From the NCBI GenBank assembly GCA_963783695.1, contig CAWAOM010000004.1, positions 417,746 through 481,745 on the forward strand: a DNA stretch of 64,000 nt. Direction: 5' to 3'. Position numbers and translations under genes: made by a program. The notes beneath the pieces are model-generated. The model saw only the letters and a program-made list of their open reading frames with translations, had not been told where the DNA came from and did no database searches. Shown here piece after piece: positions 1 through 8,706 of this stretch (within the stretch, counting starts at the first letter, position 1; each line of letters begins with the position of its first letter). This DNA comes from BM003 sp963783695. GTDB lineage: Bacteria > Pseudomonadota > Gammaproteobacteria > Steroidobacterales > BM003.

Positions 1-120
1 CGCGCCTACATGGACATGGGCGATCCTGACGGTGCCCGCAGCATCCTCGAGGAAGTGCTGGATGAAGGTGATGAGGGCCAGCGGGCTGACGCCGAACGTC
101 TTATAAAAAGTCTGTCCTGA
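1..120 (+). CDS. fimV: FimV-like protein, C-terminal end (partial)
   Basis: An open frame runs from the first base to a TGA at 118-120. It encodes 39 residues of an acidic helical repeat (AYMDMGDPDGARSILEEVL, then an Asp/Glu/Gly stretch and RLIKSLS). This matches the conserved C-terminal TPR-like segment of FimV, the inner-membrane peptidoglycan-binding hub of polar organisation and type IV pili. FimV lies directly upstream of truA in Pseudomonas and relatives, and truA follows here, which supports the call. Only the tail is visible, so the LysM domain and membrane segment cannot be checked. Confidence 0.65.
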   Translation, partial: RAYMDMGDPDGARSILEEVLDEGDEGQRADAERLIKSLS

Positions 121-172
121 TGATGTGCGCCGCTGTCGGCGCGCGCAGCGGAAAGCAGATTCTGGTGGCGCC

Positions 173-988
173 ATGCCGAGAATAGCCATGGCCGTCGAGT
201 ACGACGGCAGCGATTTCTTCGGCTGGCAGATTCAGAAAGAAGGCCGTGACGTGCAGTCATGTGTGGAACGCGCGCTCGGGGTTGTCGCCGACGAACCGGT
301 CAAGGCAGTCTGCGCCGGTCGCACAGATTCCGGCGTTCATGCAATTGGCCAGGTGATCCACTTTGACACGTCGGCTGTGCGCGGAGAGCGTTCGTGGGTT
401 CTGGGTGTCAACAGCAATTTGCCTGACGATGTCAACGCGACCTGGGCGCGGGTCGTAGCGGCGGATTTTCACGCCCGTTTCAGCGCTCGCCGGCGTACTT
501 ACCGCTACCTTTTTGTCAATCGCCGGGTCCGCTCCAGTCTGCTCCGCGACCGCGCCTGCTGGGTCCACCGACCCCTCGATGCGGATCGGATGCAGCACGC
601 TGCCAGGTGTCTGCTCGGAGAGCACGACTTCAGTTCGTTTCGGGCGGCAAACTGTCAGGCAAAGAGTGCAACGAGAACGATTCATCGGCTCGACGTCGTG
701 CGCCAGCAGGATTTCATCTGGTTGACGATTTGTGCCAATGCATTTCTCCAGCATATGGTCAGGAATATCGCCGGGGCGTTGATGAGAGTGGGACTCGGAG
801 AGCGCGATCCCGCATGGGTGGAAGACGTCCTGAGCCGCCGCGACAGAACGCGCGCGGGGGTGACCGCGCCGCCGGAGGGGTTGTACTTCACCGCGGTCGG
901 TTATCCGCCGCAATTCGAACTGCCCGAGATCGAGGTTGCCGCTGGAGTACCGGATTCGTTTATCATGCCCCTACCGGGTTGGACCTGA
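173..988 (+). CDS. truA: tRNA pseudouridine(38-40) synthase TruA
   Basis: A 271-residue protein that isomerises U38, U39 and U40 in the tRNA anticodon arm. The start is placed at the ATG of MPRIAMAVEYDGSDFFGWQ, because the family begins with this strand; upstream in-frame codons would add a basic, unconserved leader. The catalytic loop GRTDSGVHA is present with the nucleophilic aspartate at residue 52, and RTYRYL and the C-terminal FLQHMVRNI motif are in place. It stands between fimV and accD. In many gammaproteobacteria trpF sits directly after truA, but here only 15 bases separate truA from accD, so trpF is absent from this position. Confidence 0.95.
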   Translation: MPRIAMAVEYDGSDFFGWQIQKEGRDVQSCVERALGVVADEPVKAVCAGRTDSGVHAIGQVIHFDTSAVRGERSWVLGVNSNLPDDVNATWARVVAADFHARFSARRRTYRYLFVNRRVRSSLLRDRACWVHRPLDADRMQHAARCLLGEHDFSSFRAANCQAKSATRTIHRLDVVRQQDFIWLTICANAFLQHMVRNIAGALMRVGLGERDPAWVEDVLSRRDRTRAGVTAPPEGLYFTAVGYPPQFELPEIEVAAGVPDSFIMPLPGWT

Positions 989-1003
989 CGCGGATATAGA
1001 ACA

Positions 1004-1870
1004 ATGAGTTGGTTCGAAAAACTGATGCCGTCCCGGATCAAGACCGAGCGGCGCACGCGATCGATACCTGAAGGGCTGTGGTCGAAATGCCCGGCCTGCG
1101 ATGCCGTGTTGTATCGGGCCGAACTCGAGCGCAATCTTTTTGTCTGCCCGAAGTGCGAACATCACATGCGGATCAGTGCGCGAGTGCGTCTCGATAAATT
1201 TCTCGATGAGGGTAGCGGAGAGGAGTTGTTCGTCGATCTCGAACCGCTCGATCCGCTGAAGTTCAAAGACACCAGGCGTTACCGCGATCGGTTGCTGCAG
1301 AGCCAGAAAGCCGTCGATGAGAAAGATGCGTTGGTGGCGATGAAGGGTGAGGTCGGTAACGTCCCCGTGGTGGCATGCGCTTTCGAATTCAAATTCATGG
1401 GCGGTTCGATGGGATCGGTCGTGGGCGAGAAATTCGTTCGTTCTGCCGAGTTTTCACTGGAGGAGCGGCGACCGCTGATCTGCTTTTCTGCGAGCGGTGG
1501 TGCGCGGATGCAGGAGGCTCTGTTTTCGCTGATGCAGATGGCAAAGACCAGCGCCGCACTGGCGCGACTCGGGCGGGAGGGGGTTCCTTTCATCTCGGTG
1601 ATGACGGACCCGACTACGGGTGGCGTTTCCGCAAGCCTCGCGATGCTGGGTGACATCAATATTGCCGAGCCCAAGGCGCTGATCGGGTTTGCGGGTCCCA
1701 GGGTCATTGAGCAAACCGTCCGGCAGACGCTGCCCGAGGGTTTCCAGCGCAGCGAGTTTCTGCTCGAGCACGGGGCTCTCGATATGATCCTGGACCGGCG
1801 CGAGATGCGACGACAGATCGCCGCACTGATTGCGAAATTGGCCGGTTTGCCTGCTATCGAAACTGAGTAA
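1004..1870 (+). CDS. accD: Acetyl-CoA carboxylase carboxyltransferase subunit beta
   Basis: 288 residues. AccD pairs with AccA to transfer the carboxyl group from carboxybiotin to acetyl-CoA, the committed step of fatty acid synthesis. A four-cysteine zinc ribbon is visible near the N-terminus (C29, C32, C48, C51). The crotonase-fold core follows with CFSASGGARMQEA, the DPTTGGVSASLA loop and IGFAGPRVIEQTVRQ. Length and domain order are normal. It follows truA closely and precedes folC by 65 bases, the usual gammaproteobacterial accD-folC-dedD-cvpA-purF arrangement. Confidence 0.97.
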   Translation: MSWFEKLMPSRIKTERRTRSIPEGLWSKCPACDAVLYRAELERNLFVCPKCEHHMRISARVRLDKFLDEGSGEELFVDLEPLDPLKFKDTRRYRDRLLQSQKAVDEKDALVAMKGEVGNVPVVACAFEFKFMGGSMGSVVGEKFVRSAEFSLEERRPLICFSASGGARMQEALFSLMQMAKTSAALARLGREGVPFISVMTDPTTGGVSASLAMLGDINIAEPKALIGFAGPRVIEQTVRQTLPEGFQRSEFLLEHGALDMILDRREMRRQIAALIAKLAGLPAIETE

Positions 1871-1935
1871 CACACCTGTTTGCGCCGCTGTGCCACGCCC
1901 TTGCGGCGCCATATGTGTAAGGAATACAGCGGCAA

Positions 1936-3228
1936 GTGAACCCTGCTGAATCGGATCTCGGTGCCTGGTTGCGGCAGCTCGAAAAGTTGCACCCGAAGGT
2001 CGTCGATCTCGGACTGGAGCGCATTTCGCTGGTGCTCGAGCGTCTCGGTCTTACCGATCCGGAATTCAAGGTAATTACCGTCGCCGGAACAAACGGCAAG
2101 GGCTCGACCGTTGCAATGCTCGAGAGCCTTCTCCGTGGTGCCGGGAGATCGGTCGCGGCGCTCACGTCGCCGCATCTGTGGCGGTTCAACGAGCGTGTCC
2201 GGATCAATGGCCGAATGGCCAGCGATGCTGAGCTTATCGCGTGGTTCAAAGCCGTGGAAACGGCGCGCCATGGCAGCGCGCTGACTTTTTTCGAATATAC
2301 GACCGCCGCCGCTGTGCTGGGCTTTCAGCAGGCAGGCATCGAGATTGCCGTTCTCGAAGTGGGGCTTGGCGGACGGCTCGATGCGGTGAACGCGATCGAT
2401 CCCGATGTCGCCATCGTCTCGTCCATTGACCTCGATCACCAGAACTGGCTGGGCGCGACACGCGCGGAGATCGGTCGTGAGAAGGCGGGGATTTTCCGCC
2501 CGGACAAGCCGGCGATTGTCGGCGACCCGGATCCGCCGGACTCGGTGGCGGCGTACGCCCGCGAGATTGGCGCTGCGCTATACCGCTACGGGGCGGATTT
2601 TCGGATTGAGCGCGGCGCGGCCGGTTTCGACTATTCCGGCATCGCGGCCCGCCGCAGCGGGCTTCCCGTTACAGCGATCACGGCCAATGCGGCCGGACGC
2701 AACCTGGGGTGTGTGCTCGCCGCACTCGAGTGCCTCGGTGGCAACAGTTTGCCGGGCGCAGCTGAGCTGACCGCCGGACTCGCCGGCCTGCAGGTTCCGG
2801 GCAGATTCCAGCGTCGGCAGATTGCTGCGGTCGAGTGGATTCTGGACGTTGCCCACAACCCGGCCGCCGCCGCCAACCTGGCGCGTCAGCTTGCGGCCGA
2901 ACCGCGGCGCCGCACGTATGCGCTGATTGGCATGATGGAGGACAAGGACGCCGTGGGGCTGGCGCGGGCGCTGGCAGAAAGCATAGATCACTGGACCGTC
3001 GTCCCGATCGAGCGGCCGCGTGGCCAGGATGCCGCCACGCTGCGCGCCCGTTTGGTCGCGGGCGGGGCGGGCGATGTGCGCGCAGCGGAGTCGGTGGCCG
3101 AGGCGTGTGCCAGGCTGCGCGCGGAGACGGTAAGCGGAGACAGGGTTGTGGTGCTCGGGTCGTTCTACGTCGTTGCTCCCGCCGCAGAGGCGCTTGGGCT
3201 ATACTGCGCGGCGCCCGCGCGCGCTTGA
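1936..3228 (+). CDS. folC: Bifunctional folylpolyglutamate/dihydrofolate synthase
   Basis: 430 residues. FolC joins dihydropteroate with glutamate to make dihydrofolate and then adds further glutamates to tetrahydrofolates, using ATP. The P-loop GTNGKGST sits at residues 51-58, followed by TSPHLWRFNERVRING and the EVGLGGRLDAVN motif. The C-terminal Mur-ligase-like domain contains LDVAHNPAAA. The start is a GTG at 1936; the AAGGAA element about a dozen bases upstream and the MNPAESDLGAWLRQLE N-terminus fit the family. Downstream dedD begins 43 bases after the stop. Confidence 0.95.
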   Translation: MNPAESDLGAWLRQLEKLHPKVVDLGLERISLVLERLGLTDPEFKVITVAGTNGKGSTVAMLESLLRGAGRSVAALTSPHLWRFNERVRINGRMASDAELIAWFKAVETARHGSALTFFEYTTAAAVLGFQQAGIEIAVLEVGLGGRLDAVNAIDPDVAIVSSIDLDHQNWLGATRAEIGREKAGIFRPDKPAIVGDPDPPDSVAAYAREIGAALYRYGADFRIERGAAGFDYSGIAARRSGLPVTAITANAAGRNLGCVLAALECLGGNSLPGAAELTAGLAGLQVPGRFQRRQIAAVEWILDVAHNPAAAANLARQLAAEPRRRTYALIGMMEDKDAVGLARALAESIDHWTVVPIERPRGQDAATLRARLVAGGAGDVRAAESVAEACARLRAETVSGDRVVVLGSFYVVAPAAEALGLYCAAPARA

Positions 3229-3271
3229 TCGAGCGCATCGGCCGGCGCGGTAAACACACATTGGTGCGGCG

Positions 3272-3889
3272 ATGGAGCAACGACTTAAAGAACGCATGAT
3301 CGGCGCCATTGTCCTGGTAGCGATCGCAATCCTGCTGGTACCGGCACTGCTTGACGGTCCCGGCCAGGAGACGGTCCGCCAGGAGCTCCAACTCGAGCCG
3401 GGGGCCCGGACACGCACGGTCGATATCGCGCTGAACGACCAGGTAAGCCAACCGGCCGAGTCTGCGCGATCGGCACGGCCGGCCGCGCAACCTGCTGCGG
3501 CGAAAAGGTCGGCAGTATCTCCTCCCGCCAGCTCCGCCACAATGACGACCTCGCCGTCAAAACAGGCGGTGGCGCCGAAACCGGCACCCGCGAAACCGGC
3601 ACCCGCGAAAGCCGACAAGGCGGTCGCCGCGGCCGCCCCCTCCAAACCTGCAGCGGCCGGCAACTGGGCAGCGCAGGTGGGCAGTTTTTCGAAAAAGAGT
3701 TCTGCCACACGCATCACCCGGGAGTTGAAAGCCAGCGGCTTCGACGCCTATGTCTCGGAAATCACCCAGGGTGACCGCACGCTGTATCGGGTCCGCGTCG
3801 GACCGGTCATCAGCCGTGCCGAGGCGCAGGCGCTGGTGACCCGGCTGAGCAGCAGCGGCCACGCGGCCAAAGTCATGCCGCATCCGTGA
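3272..3889 (+). CDS. dedD: SPOR-domain protein, DedD type
   Basis: 205 residues in three parts: a short cytoplasmic N-terminus with one membrane segment (about residues 10-26), a long Ala/Pro/Lys-rich linker that includes a repeated KPAPAKPAPAK stretch, and a C-terminal SPOR domain (about 130-205, starting GNWAAQVGSF and ending GHAAKVMP). SPOR domains bind peptidoglycan stripped of stem peptides and localise to the division septum; DedD helps septal cell-wall synthesis. The position between folC and cvpA is diagnostic for dedD. Confidence 0.88.
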   Translation: MEQRLKERMIGAIVLVAIAILLVPALLDGPGQETVRQELQLEPGARTRTVDIALNDQVSQPAESARSARPAAQPAAAKRSAVSPPASSATMTTSPSKQAVAPKPAPAKPAPAKADKAVAAAAPSKPAAAGNWAAQVGSFSKKSSATRITRELKASGFDAYVSEITQGDRTLYRVRVGPVISRAEAQALVTRLSSSGHAAKVMPHP

Positions 3890-4057
3890 CAGGGTAGGCA
3901 GTCAGCGACTCCCTGCTCTGTTACAATGGCGCCGCCTTTGAAGCCGGCTCAGGGGGAGTCGCGCGCAGGCGGGCTGGCATCGCTCCGGGTTGCCGCCCGA
4001 TATCGTGATGAGCAACGGTCTGCCGATGGCTTCCAACATCCCTTTCCCTGCACGATT

Positions 4058-4579
4058 ATGTCTATGCCAGTAATCGATTACATTTTTCTGGGACTCGTTG
4101 CGTTGTCGATATTGCTCGGGTTTATGCGCGGCTTTTTCCGCGAGGCGCTGTCGCTTGCGAGTTGGGTGCTGGCGCTGTGGCTCGCTTTGGAATTCGGTCA
4201 GATTTTCGTGCCCCTCTTTTCCGAAGTGTTGCCGTCGCCGGCGCTACAAATCTGGGCGGCAAGACTGATGACTTTTGTCATGGTTCTTGTCGCCGGCGCT
4301 ATCGTGAACCGCCTGATTGGCATGGCTGTGCGCAAGACCGGGCTATCGGGGACCGACAGGGTTCTCGGTATGGGCTTTGGCCTCGGCCGCGGAATATTGC
4401 TGGTGGGTATGCTGGTGCTCGGTGCGCAGGTGCTGGAACTTGACCGCGAACCGTGGTGGGAGGAATCCCGAATCGTTCCCTACGGATTGCAGGTTGCCGA
4501 ACAGATTCGTGACTACGTCGGCGAGGGCATCGACTATATTGGCGAGGAAATCCAGCTGGGGACCTCAGGCGAAAACTAG
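4058..4579 (+). CDS. cvpA: CvpA family membrane protein
   Basis: About 173 residues with four predicted hydrophobic segments, beginning MSMPVIDYIFLGLVALSI. The start is taken at 4058 (or the in-frame ATG at 4064); the frame stays open upstream, but that sequence is basic and unconserved. The motif GFMRGFFREALSLASW is typical of CvpA, an inner-membrane protein originally linked to colicin V production and now to envelope stress and bile tolerance. A TACAAT element at 3922-3927 could serve as a -10 box, though no clear -35 box is visible. cvpA precedes purF as in most gammaproteobacteria. Confidence 0.9.
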   Translation: MSMPVIDYIFLGLVALSILLGFMRGFFREALSLASWVLALWLALEFGQIFVPLFSEVLPSPALQIWAARLMTFVMVLVAGAIVNRLIGMAVRKTGLSGTDRVLGMGFGLGRGILLVGMLVLGAQVLELDREPWWEESRIVPYGLQVAEQIRDYVGEGIDYIGEEIQLGTSGEN

Positions 4580-4634
4580 ACCCTGCGATGGGCGCGGGTC
4601 TGGCAGCGGCAATCGTTGATGGGCTGAATAACTT

Positions 4635-6146
4635 ATGTGCGGAATTGTCGGAATAGTTGGCCAGAATTCGGTTAATCAGGCGCTTTACGACGCTTTGACC
4701 GTGTTGCAGCATCGCGGCCAGGACGCCGCGGGCATCGCGACGATGAACGGCAACTTATTGAATCTGCGAAAGAAAAACGGCCTGGTTCGGGACGTATTCC
4801 AGCAACGCCACATGCTGAAATTGAAAGGCAACGCGGGTATCGGGCATGTCCGTTATCCCACTGCCGGTTGCGCCAAATCCGCAGACTCGCAGCCCTTCTA
4901 TGTCAATTCGCCTTACGGAATCTGTCTGGCTCACAATGGCAATCTGACCAACTGTGACGAGCTGACCCGGCTTCTGTTGCTGGAAGACCGCAGACATCTG
5001 AATACCACCTCTGATTCCGAGGTATTGCTAAACGTTTTTGCCCATGAGCTGGCGGCAGTTGCCGACGACCGGTTGCTGCCCGACCATGTTTTCGCGGCGG
5101 TCAGCGCAGTGCATAAACGGGTGCGCGGAGGGTATGCGGTCATCGCGATGGTGATTGGGCATGGTCTTGTCGCATTTCGCGATCCGCATGGCATCCGCCC
5201 GATGGTTCTCGGGCGGCGAGAGACGGCCGGCGGTCCGGAACACATTATTGCCTCTGAAAGCGTTGCGCTCGACGTCCTCGGATTCGAGCTGATTCGCGAT
5301 GTCGAGCCGGGCGAGGCAATTTATATCGACCTGGCAGGCCAGGTTCACTGCAAGAGTTGCGCGACATCTCTTGGCAACACGCCGTGCATGTTTGAGTACG
5401 TCTATTTTGCCCGGCCCGATTCGATCATCGACAACATATCGGTATACAAGGCCCGGCTGCGCATGGGGGAGAAACTTGCCGAGCGCATCGTGCGGGAATG
5501 GCCGGACCACGATATTGACGTGGTAATTCCGGTACCCGATACCAGTCGCACCAGTGCGTTGCAGTTATCCAACGTGATGAAGCTCAAGTTTCGCGAGGGT
5601 TTTATCAAGAACCGTTATATCGGGCGTACCTTTATCATGCCCGGTCAGGAAATGCGCAAGAAATCGGTGCGCCGCAAACTCAACGCCATCGAACTCGAGT
5701 TTCGTAACAAGAACGTGTTGCTTATCGACGATTCAATCGTCCGTGGCACCACGTCGAAACAGATCATTGAGATGGCGAGGGAAGCGGGCGCGCGCAACGT
5801 GTACTTCGCTTCCGCGGCGCCGCCAGTGCGATATCCGAACGTCTACGGTATCGATATGCCGGCGGCGAGCGAGCTCGTCGCGCACGGCCGCAGCGAACAG
5901 GAAGTATGCGATATCATCGGCGCGGACCGGCTTTTCTACCAGACTCTCGAAGACCTGGTGCAGGCGGTCAAGCACGATCATGCGGCGATACGCGAATTCG
6001 ATAATTCCTGTTTTTCCGGCGAGTACGTTACTCGTGACATTACCCCCGAATACCTGGCGCGTCTGGAACGCGCGCGCTCTGACAAGGCGAAAACCGCGCG
6101 CGAGGCGGCACGGCCCGACAAGCCCAGGGCACTCGGCGTCATCTGA
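4635..6146 (+). CDS. purF: Amidophosphoribosyltransferase PurF
   Basis: 503 residues. PurF makes 5-phosphoribosylamine from PRPP and glutamine, the first step of purine synthesis. The N-terminal nucleophile domain starts directly with MCGIVGIVG, so Cys2 becomes the catalytic N-terminal cysteine without a propeptide, and LQHRGQDAAGIA follows. The phosphoribosyltransferase PRPP loop VLLIDDSIVRGTTSKQ lies around residue 360. The length is typical for the proteobacterial type without an Fe-S cluster. Confidence 0.97.
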   Translation: MCGIVGIVGQNSVNQALYDALTVLQHRGQDAAGIATMNGNLLNLRKKNGLVRDVFQQRHMLKLKGNAGIGHVRYPTAGCAKSADSQPFYVNSPYGICLAHNGNLTNCDELTRLLLLEDRRHLNTTSDSEVLLNVFAHELAAVADDRLLPDHVFAAVSAVHKRVRGGYAVIAMVIGHGLVAFRDPHGIRPMVLGRRETAGGPEHIIASESVALDVLGFELIRDVEPGEAIYIDLAGQVHCKSCATSLGNTPCMFEYVYFARPDSIIDNISVYKARLRMGEKLAERIVREWPDHDIDVVIPVPDTSRTSALQLSNVMKLKFREGFIKNRYIGRTFIMPGQEMRKKSVRRKLNAIELEFRNKNVLLIDDSIVRGTTSKQIIEMAREAGARNVYFASAAPPVRYPNVYGIDMPAASELVAHGRSEQEVCDIIGADRLFYQTLEDLVQAVKHDHAAIREFDNSCFSGEYVTRDITPEYLARLERARSDKAKTAREAARPDKPRALGVI

Positions 6147-6154
6147 TCACAGTA

Positions 6155-7390
6155 GTGTCCGGTCCGAATCCATCGGAACGCAGGCAAACCCTCGAGGAAC
6201 TGTTTCGATCCGCGCTCGCGGCGGCGCATGGCCGTGTCTGCGTCCGCCACGCGCTGGTGGCTGATGGCGGCAGTGCGAAATGGTCCGCAGTAGCGGTCGG
6301 CAAGGCTGCCGAAGCGATGATGGACGGTGCCTGCGACGTGTTGGGTGGGCGGCTGGGGCGTGCGCTGGTCGTGCGCAAGAAAGGTCTGGCAAGCGCGATG
6401 GTAGCAGCGGCCACACAAATAGAAACGCTGGATGCGGCTCACCCTGTACCCGACGCAAGCAGCCTCGAGGCCGGGCGCCGGGTGTGCGATTTCCTCAGCG
6501 AAACAACCCACGACAATGTTCTGATCCTGATTTCCGGCGGCGCATCCAGCCTTATCGAGCGGTTGCCGGCACATGTGTCGCTGCCGCAGTGGCAACGCCT
6601 CAACCAATGGTTGTTGCAGTCCGGGCTGGAAATCCAGGCGGTTAACGCGATTCGCCGCGCTGTCTCTCGCCTCAAGGGGGGCGGGTTGCTCAATTACCTG
6701 GGCGGCAAAAAAGTTTGCGCGTTGTTGTTGTCGGATGTGCCGGGCGACGATCCGGCGGTGATCGGATCGGGTTTGCTGTCACGCGGTGACTGTGCCGCGC
6801 CGCTGCAGATGCTGCCGGCATGGGCGCGCGGGCTGGTCGAAGCTGGCGGCGCCCGGCCCGATGTGTCTCAGAGTCCCACCGCGCTGACGTTACGGGTGAT
6901 TGCCAGCAACGCCACCGCCACCGCGGCGGCTCTGGCGCGCGCGAGGCAACTCGGAATAGACGCGCGCCCCGGGCACGACCCGCTCGGCGGCGAGGCGGAG
7001 TCCACCGCCCTGAAAATAGTGAACGAATTACGTGCCGAAGCGCCCGGAGTAACGGTCTGGGGCGGTGAAACCACGGTCACGCTGGCAGACGGCGCCGGCC
7101 GGGGCGGGCGCAATTTGCATCTTGCGCTGACGGCGGCCATCGCGCTGGAGGGCAGCCATGGGCTCAGCTTGCTGGTCGCCTCGAGCGACGGCGATGACGG
7201 CAGCTCCGGCTGCGCAGGTGCGATCGTGGATGGCGAGACCGTAAATCGCGGTCGCGCCAAGGGGCTCGATCCGGCGCGTTGTCTTGCGGTATTCGATTCG
7301 GCACGTTTTCTCGAGGCGGCGGGGGTTACACTGGTAACCGGGCCCACCGGGACCAATGTCGCCGATCTGGCGATCGCCGTGCGCGCCTGA
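6155..7390 (+). CDS. Glycerate 2-kinase (MOFRL family)
   Basis: 411 residues, GTG start eight bases after the purF stop. The protein matches the glycerate kinase type that has an N-terminal DUF4147 domain (ISGGASSLIE, LKGGGLLNYLGGKKVCALLLSDVPGD) and a C-terminal MOFRL domain (VWGGETTVTL, GRGGRNLHLAL, SSDGDDGSSGCAGAIVDG, TGTNVADL). These enzymes phosphorylate D-glycerate, usually to 2-phosphoglycerate, in serine or glyoxylate utilisation. The reaction is inferred from family membership. The tight spacing suggests co-transcription with purF, although no functional link is known. Confidence 0.88.
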   Translation: MSGPNPSERRQTLEELFRSALAAAHGRVCVRHALVADGGSAKWSAVAVGKAAEAMMDGACDVLGGRLGRALVVRKKGLASAMVAAATQIETLDAAHPVPDASSLEAGRRVCDFLSETTHDNVLILISGGASSLIERLPAHVSLPQWQRLNQWLLQSGLEIQAVNAIRRAVSRLKGGGLLNYLGGKKVCALLLSDVPGDDPAVIGSGLLSRGDCAAPLQMLPAWARGLVEAGGARPDVSQSPTALTLRVIASNATATAAALARARQLGIDARPGHDPLGGEAESTALKIVNELRAEAPGVTVWGGETTVTLADGAGRGGRNLHLALTAAIALEGSHGLSLLVASSDGDDGSSGCAGAIVDGETVNRGRAKGLDPARCLAVFDSARFLEAAGVTLVTGPTGTNVADLAIAVRA

Positions 7391-7437
7391 ACGCTGCGCC
7401 TTGCTACAATTCGGCAAATTTATGGAAGCGGGCCGCT

Positions 7438-8706
7438 ATGCCTCTGCGCGTTCTCGTCATCGATTCGAACACCGAATACCGGCGCCTGTTCGGACACCAT
7501 ATCGGCACCGAGTGGCACGACGCCCTGATAGTCGAGCACGACCCCGTGAACCAGGGCGATTTGCCGCGCGAGTTTACTGCGGCCGGTTTTGACGTCGTGA
7601 TACTCGACAGCCAGGCAGGCAGCGATGGCGGACTCGAGTGGCTGCGCGATTTCAAACGACGACCAGGATTCCCGCCGGTGATTTTCGTTGCGTCCGGCGG
7701 TGACGAGATGCTCGCCGCCCATGCCATAAAAAGCGGTGCCGCCGAGTATTTTCCGAAACACCGGATCCGCCACCAGGCTTTTGTCCAGGCAGTGCGCGAA
7801 GCCGCGCGGGAACGCAAACAGCAGCTCGCCAGGCAAGTTCGTACGGGGGCACGCGACAAGGCCAGCCAGTTCGGCGCCGTCAAGATCCGCGGCATGCGCT
7901 GCGTGCGCCAGCTCGCGGTTGGTGGCGTGTCGTCGGTATTTCTCGCCGAGAGTGAAAAACTGGGCCAGCTGGTCGTACTGAAAGTGCTGCGCCAGGTGCC
8001 CGACGTGGCGGAGGGCAAGAACACCTTTGACCGGTTTATTCGCGAATACGAACTGATTGCACGCATTGATCATCCCAATGTAGTGAGGATATTCGATCTC
8101 GGTGTGGCTGACGATCATGCCTACATTGCGATGGAATACTTCCCCGACGGCGATCTGAAGTCGCGGCTGCGTGGCCCCATGCGGCGGGAGACGGCACTGG
8201 CATACCTGGCGCAGATCGCCGAAGCACTGGCGGCGATACATGGAGTAGGAGTGCTGCACCGGGATCTGAAGCCGGGCAATGTGATGTTGCGAGAGGATGG
8301 CAGCGTCGCGCTAATCGATTTCGGCCTGGCGCGCGAGTTGCGGATGGAAGCGGAGATCACCGAGACCGGAGAGATTTTTGGCACGCCGTATTACATGAGT
8401 CCCGAGCAGGGTCACGCGGACCACCTCGACGAGCGCGCGGATATTTACAGTCTCGGCGTGATCTTCTATGAAATGCTCACCGGCGGAAAACCCTATATGG
8501 GTTCGACGCCGATGGCAGTGATCTATTCGCACAGTCATGCGCCATTGCCGCAGCTGAATCCCGCTCTTGCCTCGCTGCAGCCATTGCTGGATCGGATGAT
8601 GGCCAAGGAACCCGGCGATCGTTTTCAGAGTGCCGAGGAGGTGCTCGACGTGCTGGCGCTGTTGCTGCCGGAGCTGCCGGCGCAAGCGGCGAGGGGTGTG
8701 ACGTGA
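7438..8706 (+). CDS. Receiver domain-Ser/Thr protein kinase fusion
   Basis: 422 residues from the ATG of MPLRVLVIDSNTEYRRLF; upstream in-frame sequence overlaps the glycerate kinase gene and is not conserved. Residues 1-130 form a response-regulator receiver domain (acidic pocket near D9, probable phosphoacceptor D57 in VVILDSQAG, conserved Lys in EYFPKHRI). A basic helical linker follows. The rest is a Hanks-type kinase with the Gly-rich loop LAVGGVSSVF, LVVLKVL lysine, HRDLKPGN (about residue 274), DFGLA and GTPYYMSPEQ. No membrane segment is visible, so it is probably cytosolic. The stop overlaps the miaE start by four bases (GTGA). Input signal and substrate are unknown. Confidence 0.9.
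   Translation: MPLRVLVIDSNTEYRRLFGHHIGTEWHDALIVEHDPVNQGDLPREFTAAGFDVVILDSQAGSDGGLEWLRDFKRRPGFPPVIFVASGGDEMLAAHAIKSGAAEYFPKHRIRHQAFVQAVREAARERKQQLARQVRTGARDKASQFGAVKIRGMRCVRQLAVGGVSSVFLAESEKLGQLVVLKVLRQVPDVAEGKNTFDRFIREYELIARIDHPNVVRIFDLGVADDHAYIAMEYFPDGDLKSRLRGPMRRETALAYLAQIAEALAAIHGVGVLHRDLKPGNVMLREDGSVALIDFGLARELRMEAEITETGEIFGTPYYMSPEQGHADHLDERADIYSLGVIFYEMLTGGKPYMGSTPMAVIYSHSHAPLPQLNPALASLQPLLDRMMAKEPGDRFQSAEEVLDVLALLLPELPAQAARGVT

Noticed and set aside
1880..1915. Inverted GCGCCGC/GCGGCGC repeat after accD
   Set aside because: No T-run follows and folC is probably co-transcribed, so it is not called a terminator.
1279..2439. 386-codon minus-strand frame across accD and folC
   Set aside because: It spans two well-identified genes in antisense and shows no domain.
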